From: Methylopumilus sp036567085
GTDB taxonomy: Bacteria > Pseudomonadota > Gammaproteobacteria > Burkholderiales > Methylophilaceae
Assembly: GCA_036567085.1 (NCBI GenBank)
Contig: DATCVG010000041.1
Coordinates: forward strand, 1-32,517
Direction: 5' to 3'
DNA length: 32,517 nt
Made by a program: the position numbers and the translations under genes. The notes under the pieces are model-generated. The model made no database searches. It saw only the letters and a list, made by a program, of their open reading frames with translations, and was not told where the DNA came from. Shown here one piece after another: positions 31,496 to 32,517 of the stretch (position 1 is its first letter; every line of letters begins with the position of its first letter).

Positions 31496-32404
31496 ATGAT
31501 TAATTCAAATGTAGTTTATGAGTACTTTAACAACCTTCAAATAAAGATTGTTGAAACACTTCAGCTTGTTGATGGAAAAAATTTTATTAATGATTCATGG
31601 CAACGAAAAGAAGGTGGAGGCGGCACTTCTTGCATTTTAGAAAATGGCAATGTATTTGAAAGGGCAGGCGTTGGATTTTCTCATGTTTTGGGTGATAAGC
31701 TGCCACGCTCAGCAAGCGTTGCTCATCCAGAAGCAGCAAATAGAAAGTGGGAAGCTATGGGTCTTTCTCTTGTCTTGCATCCTAAAAATCCTTACGCCCC
31801 TACAGTGCATATGAATGTAAGATTTTTTATTGCAAAAAAAGAAAGTCTTGAGGATATTTGGTGGTTTGGAGGTGGTATGGATTTAACTCCTTATTATGGC
31901 TTTGACGAAGATGCCATTCATTTTCACCAAACACTTAAAACTATGCTTGATCATTACGACAAAAAACTGTACTCGAAATTTAAAAAAAATTGTGATGAAT
32001 ACTTTTACCTAAAACACCGTAACGAGCCTAGAGGTATTGGAGGTATTTTTTACGATGACTTTAATCAATTAGGTTTTGATAAATCTTTTAATTTAAATAA
32101 ATCTGTAGGAGATGTTTTTTTAAATGCATACCTACCTATTCTTCAAAAAAGAAAAGATACTTATTACACAGAAAAAGAAAGAAGCTTTCAACTTTATCGA
32201 CGTGGTCGTTATGTGGAATTTAATTTAATATTTGATCGTGGCACTTTATTTGGTTTGCAATCTAATGGCCGAACTGAATCAATTTTAATGTCTATGCCAC
32301 CGATGGTTCAATGGAAATATGATTGGAAACCAGAATCAGGCAGTAAAGAAGAAAAGTTATACACATATTTTTTAACAAATAAAGATTGGTTGGGTCATGA
32401 ATAA
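31496..32404 (+). CDS. hemF: oxygen-dependent coproporphyrinogen III oxidase
   Basis: A 302-residue enzyme that decarboxylates coproporphyrinogen III to protoporphyrinogen IX using oxygen, in heme synthesis. Conserved stretches are FINDSWQRKEGGGGTSCIL, AGVGFSHVLG, VHMNVRFFIA, WWFGGGMDLTPYY, RNEPRGIGGIFYDDF, and YRRGRYVEFNLIFDRGT with FGLQSNGRTESILMSMPP near the end. The length is as in E. coli (299). AGGAAA lies 8 bases before the ATG. Its stop overlaps the start of a permease gene by 8 bases. Being the oxygen-dependent form, it fits an aerobic life like coq7. Confidence 0.98.
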   Translation: MINSNVVYEYFNNLQIKIVETLQLVDGKNFINDSWQRKEGGGGTSCILENGNVFERAGVGFSHVLGDKLPRSASVAHPEAANRKWEAMGLSLVLHPKNPYAPTVHMNVRFFIAKKESLEDIWWFGGGMDLTPYYGFDEDAIHFHQTLKTMLDHYDKKLYSKFKKNCDEYFYLKHRNEPRGIGGIFYDDFNQLGFDKSFNLNKSVGDVFLNAYLPILQKRKDTYYTEKERSFQLYRRGRYVEFNLIFDRGTLFGLQSNGRTESILMSMPPMVQWKYDWKPESGSKEEKLYTYFLTNKDWLGHE

Positions 32405-32517
32405 TCTATTTGCAAAAATTTTGAGAAAAAAACATATAAACCATAAACATCCGGCTCATCTAAAAAAATGCTTAAGTGCACTAGATTTAACACTGCTTGG
32501 CATTGGCTGTATTATTG
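32397..32517 (+). CDS. amino acid permease (APC family), 5' part only
   Basis: The window ends after 40 codons of a frame that opens at ATG 32397, overlapping the hemF stop by 8 bases. The visible residues are MNNLFAKILRKKHI, a His/Lys-rich stretch, then LKKCLSALDLTLLGIGCII at the start of the first membrane helix. The pattern K-x-L-x-x-L-D-L-T-x-L-G-I-G-x-I-I is the entry to TM1 in cationic-amino-acid-transporter-type APC permeases. Substrate cannot be told from this fragment. Confidence 0.7.
   Translation, partial: MNNLFAKILRKKHINHKHPAHLKKCLSALDLTLLGIGCII

Noticed and set aside
1..32517. CRISPR arrays, insertion sequences, prophage, toxin-antitoxin or biosynthetic islands
   Set aside because: No spaced repeats, transposase-like frames, phage genes or islands of different base composition were seen; gene content is housekeeping throughout.

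Overview
The window looks like a piece of a small, AT-rich, streamlined betaproteobacterial chromosome. The best guess is the family Methylophilaceae (Methylopumilus/OM43-like aquatic methylotrophs). This is inferred from gene content and order, not from a marker gene. The gene order polA / DUF2782 / thrB / BPSS1780-type membrane protein / uvrD, the dusB-fis-purH-purD run, and the families DUF2322 and DUF2970 are all typical of Betaproteobacteria. Coding density is very high: many genes overlap by 1-11 bases, convergent genes share stop codons, and no stretch over 300 bases lacks a gene (the longest gap is about 228 bases, 2920-3147). No mobile element, CRISPR array, prophage or pseudogene is visible.

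Layout. (1) 1-2410: a tRNA-Leu(CAA) on the minus strand, then a DUF2970 membrane protein, queA, and an unrecognised secreted propeller-like protein, closed by a bidirectional terminator. (2) 2428-8459, minus strand: a stand-alone DUF1097 membrane protein with its own promoter and strong ribosome binding site, then a tight operon read as yoaA, tsaB, rimI, a HolD-like gene and proS. (3) 8490-11821: a secreted NlpC/P60 hydrolase, a convergent Rdx (SelW-like) protein, then ctpA, coq7 and DUF2322. (4) 11830-16516, minus strand: a five-gene run, aldo/keto reductase, bioA, dacB, a secreted FKBP and OsmC. (5) 16558-18700: groES-groEL behind a heat-shock-type promoter and a perfect CIRCE operator. (6) 18746-23766: uvrD, and on the minus strand a LOG-family enzyme, DUF2782, thrB and a BPSS1780-type protein. 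(7) 23788-32517: polA, a molybdopterin-binding-domain protein, dusB-fis-purH-purD, hemF and the first 40 codons of an amino-acid permease cut by the window edge.

Most of this is housekeeping: translation (proS, tsaB, rimI, queA, dusB, tRNA), replication and repair (polA, uvrD, yoaA, HolD-like), protein folding (groESL, FKBP), the envelope (dacB, NlpC/P60, ctpA), purine, heme, ubiquinone, biotin and threonine synthesis, and global regulation (fis). I do not see a clearly new multi-gene system. The items most worth a second look are these: an operon holding both a YoaA-type helicase and a candidate HolD (psi), two proteins known in E. coli to compete for HolC (chi); a terminator-like hairpin whose T-run ends exactly at the thrB start codon; the stand-alone DUF1097 gene; the secreted propeller-like orphan behind queA; and several perfect palindromes in short gene-start regions.
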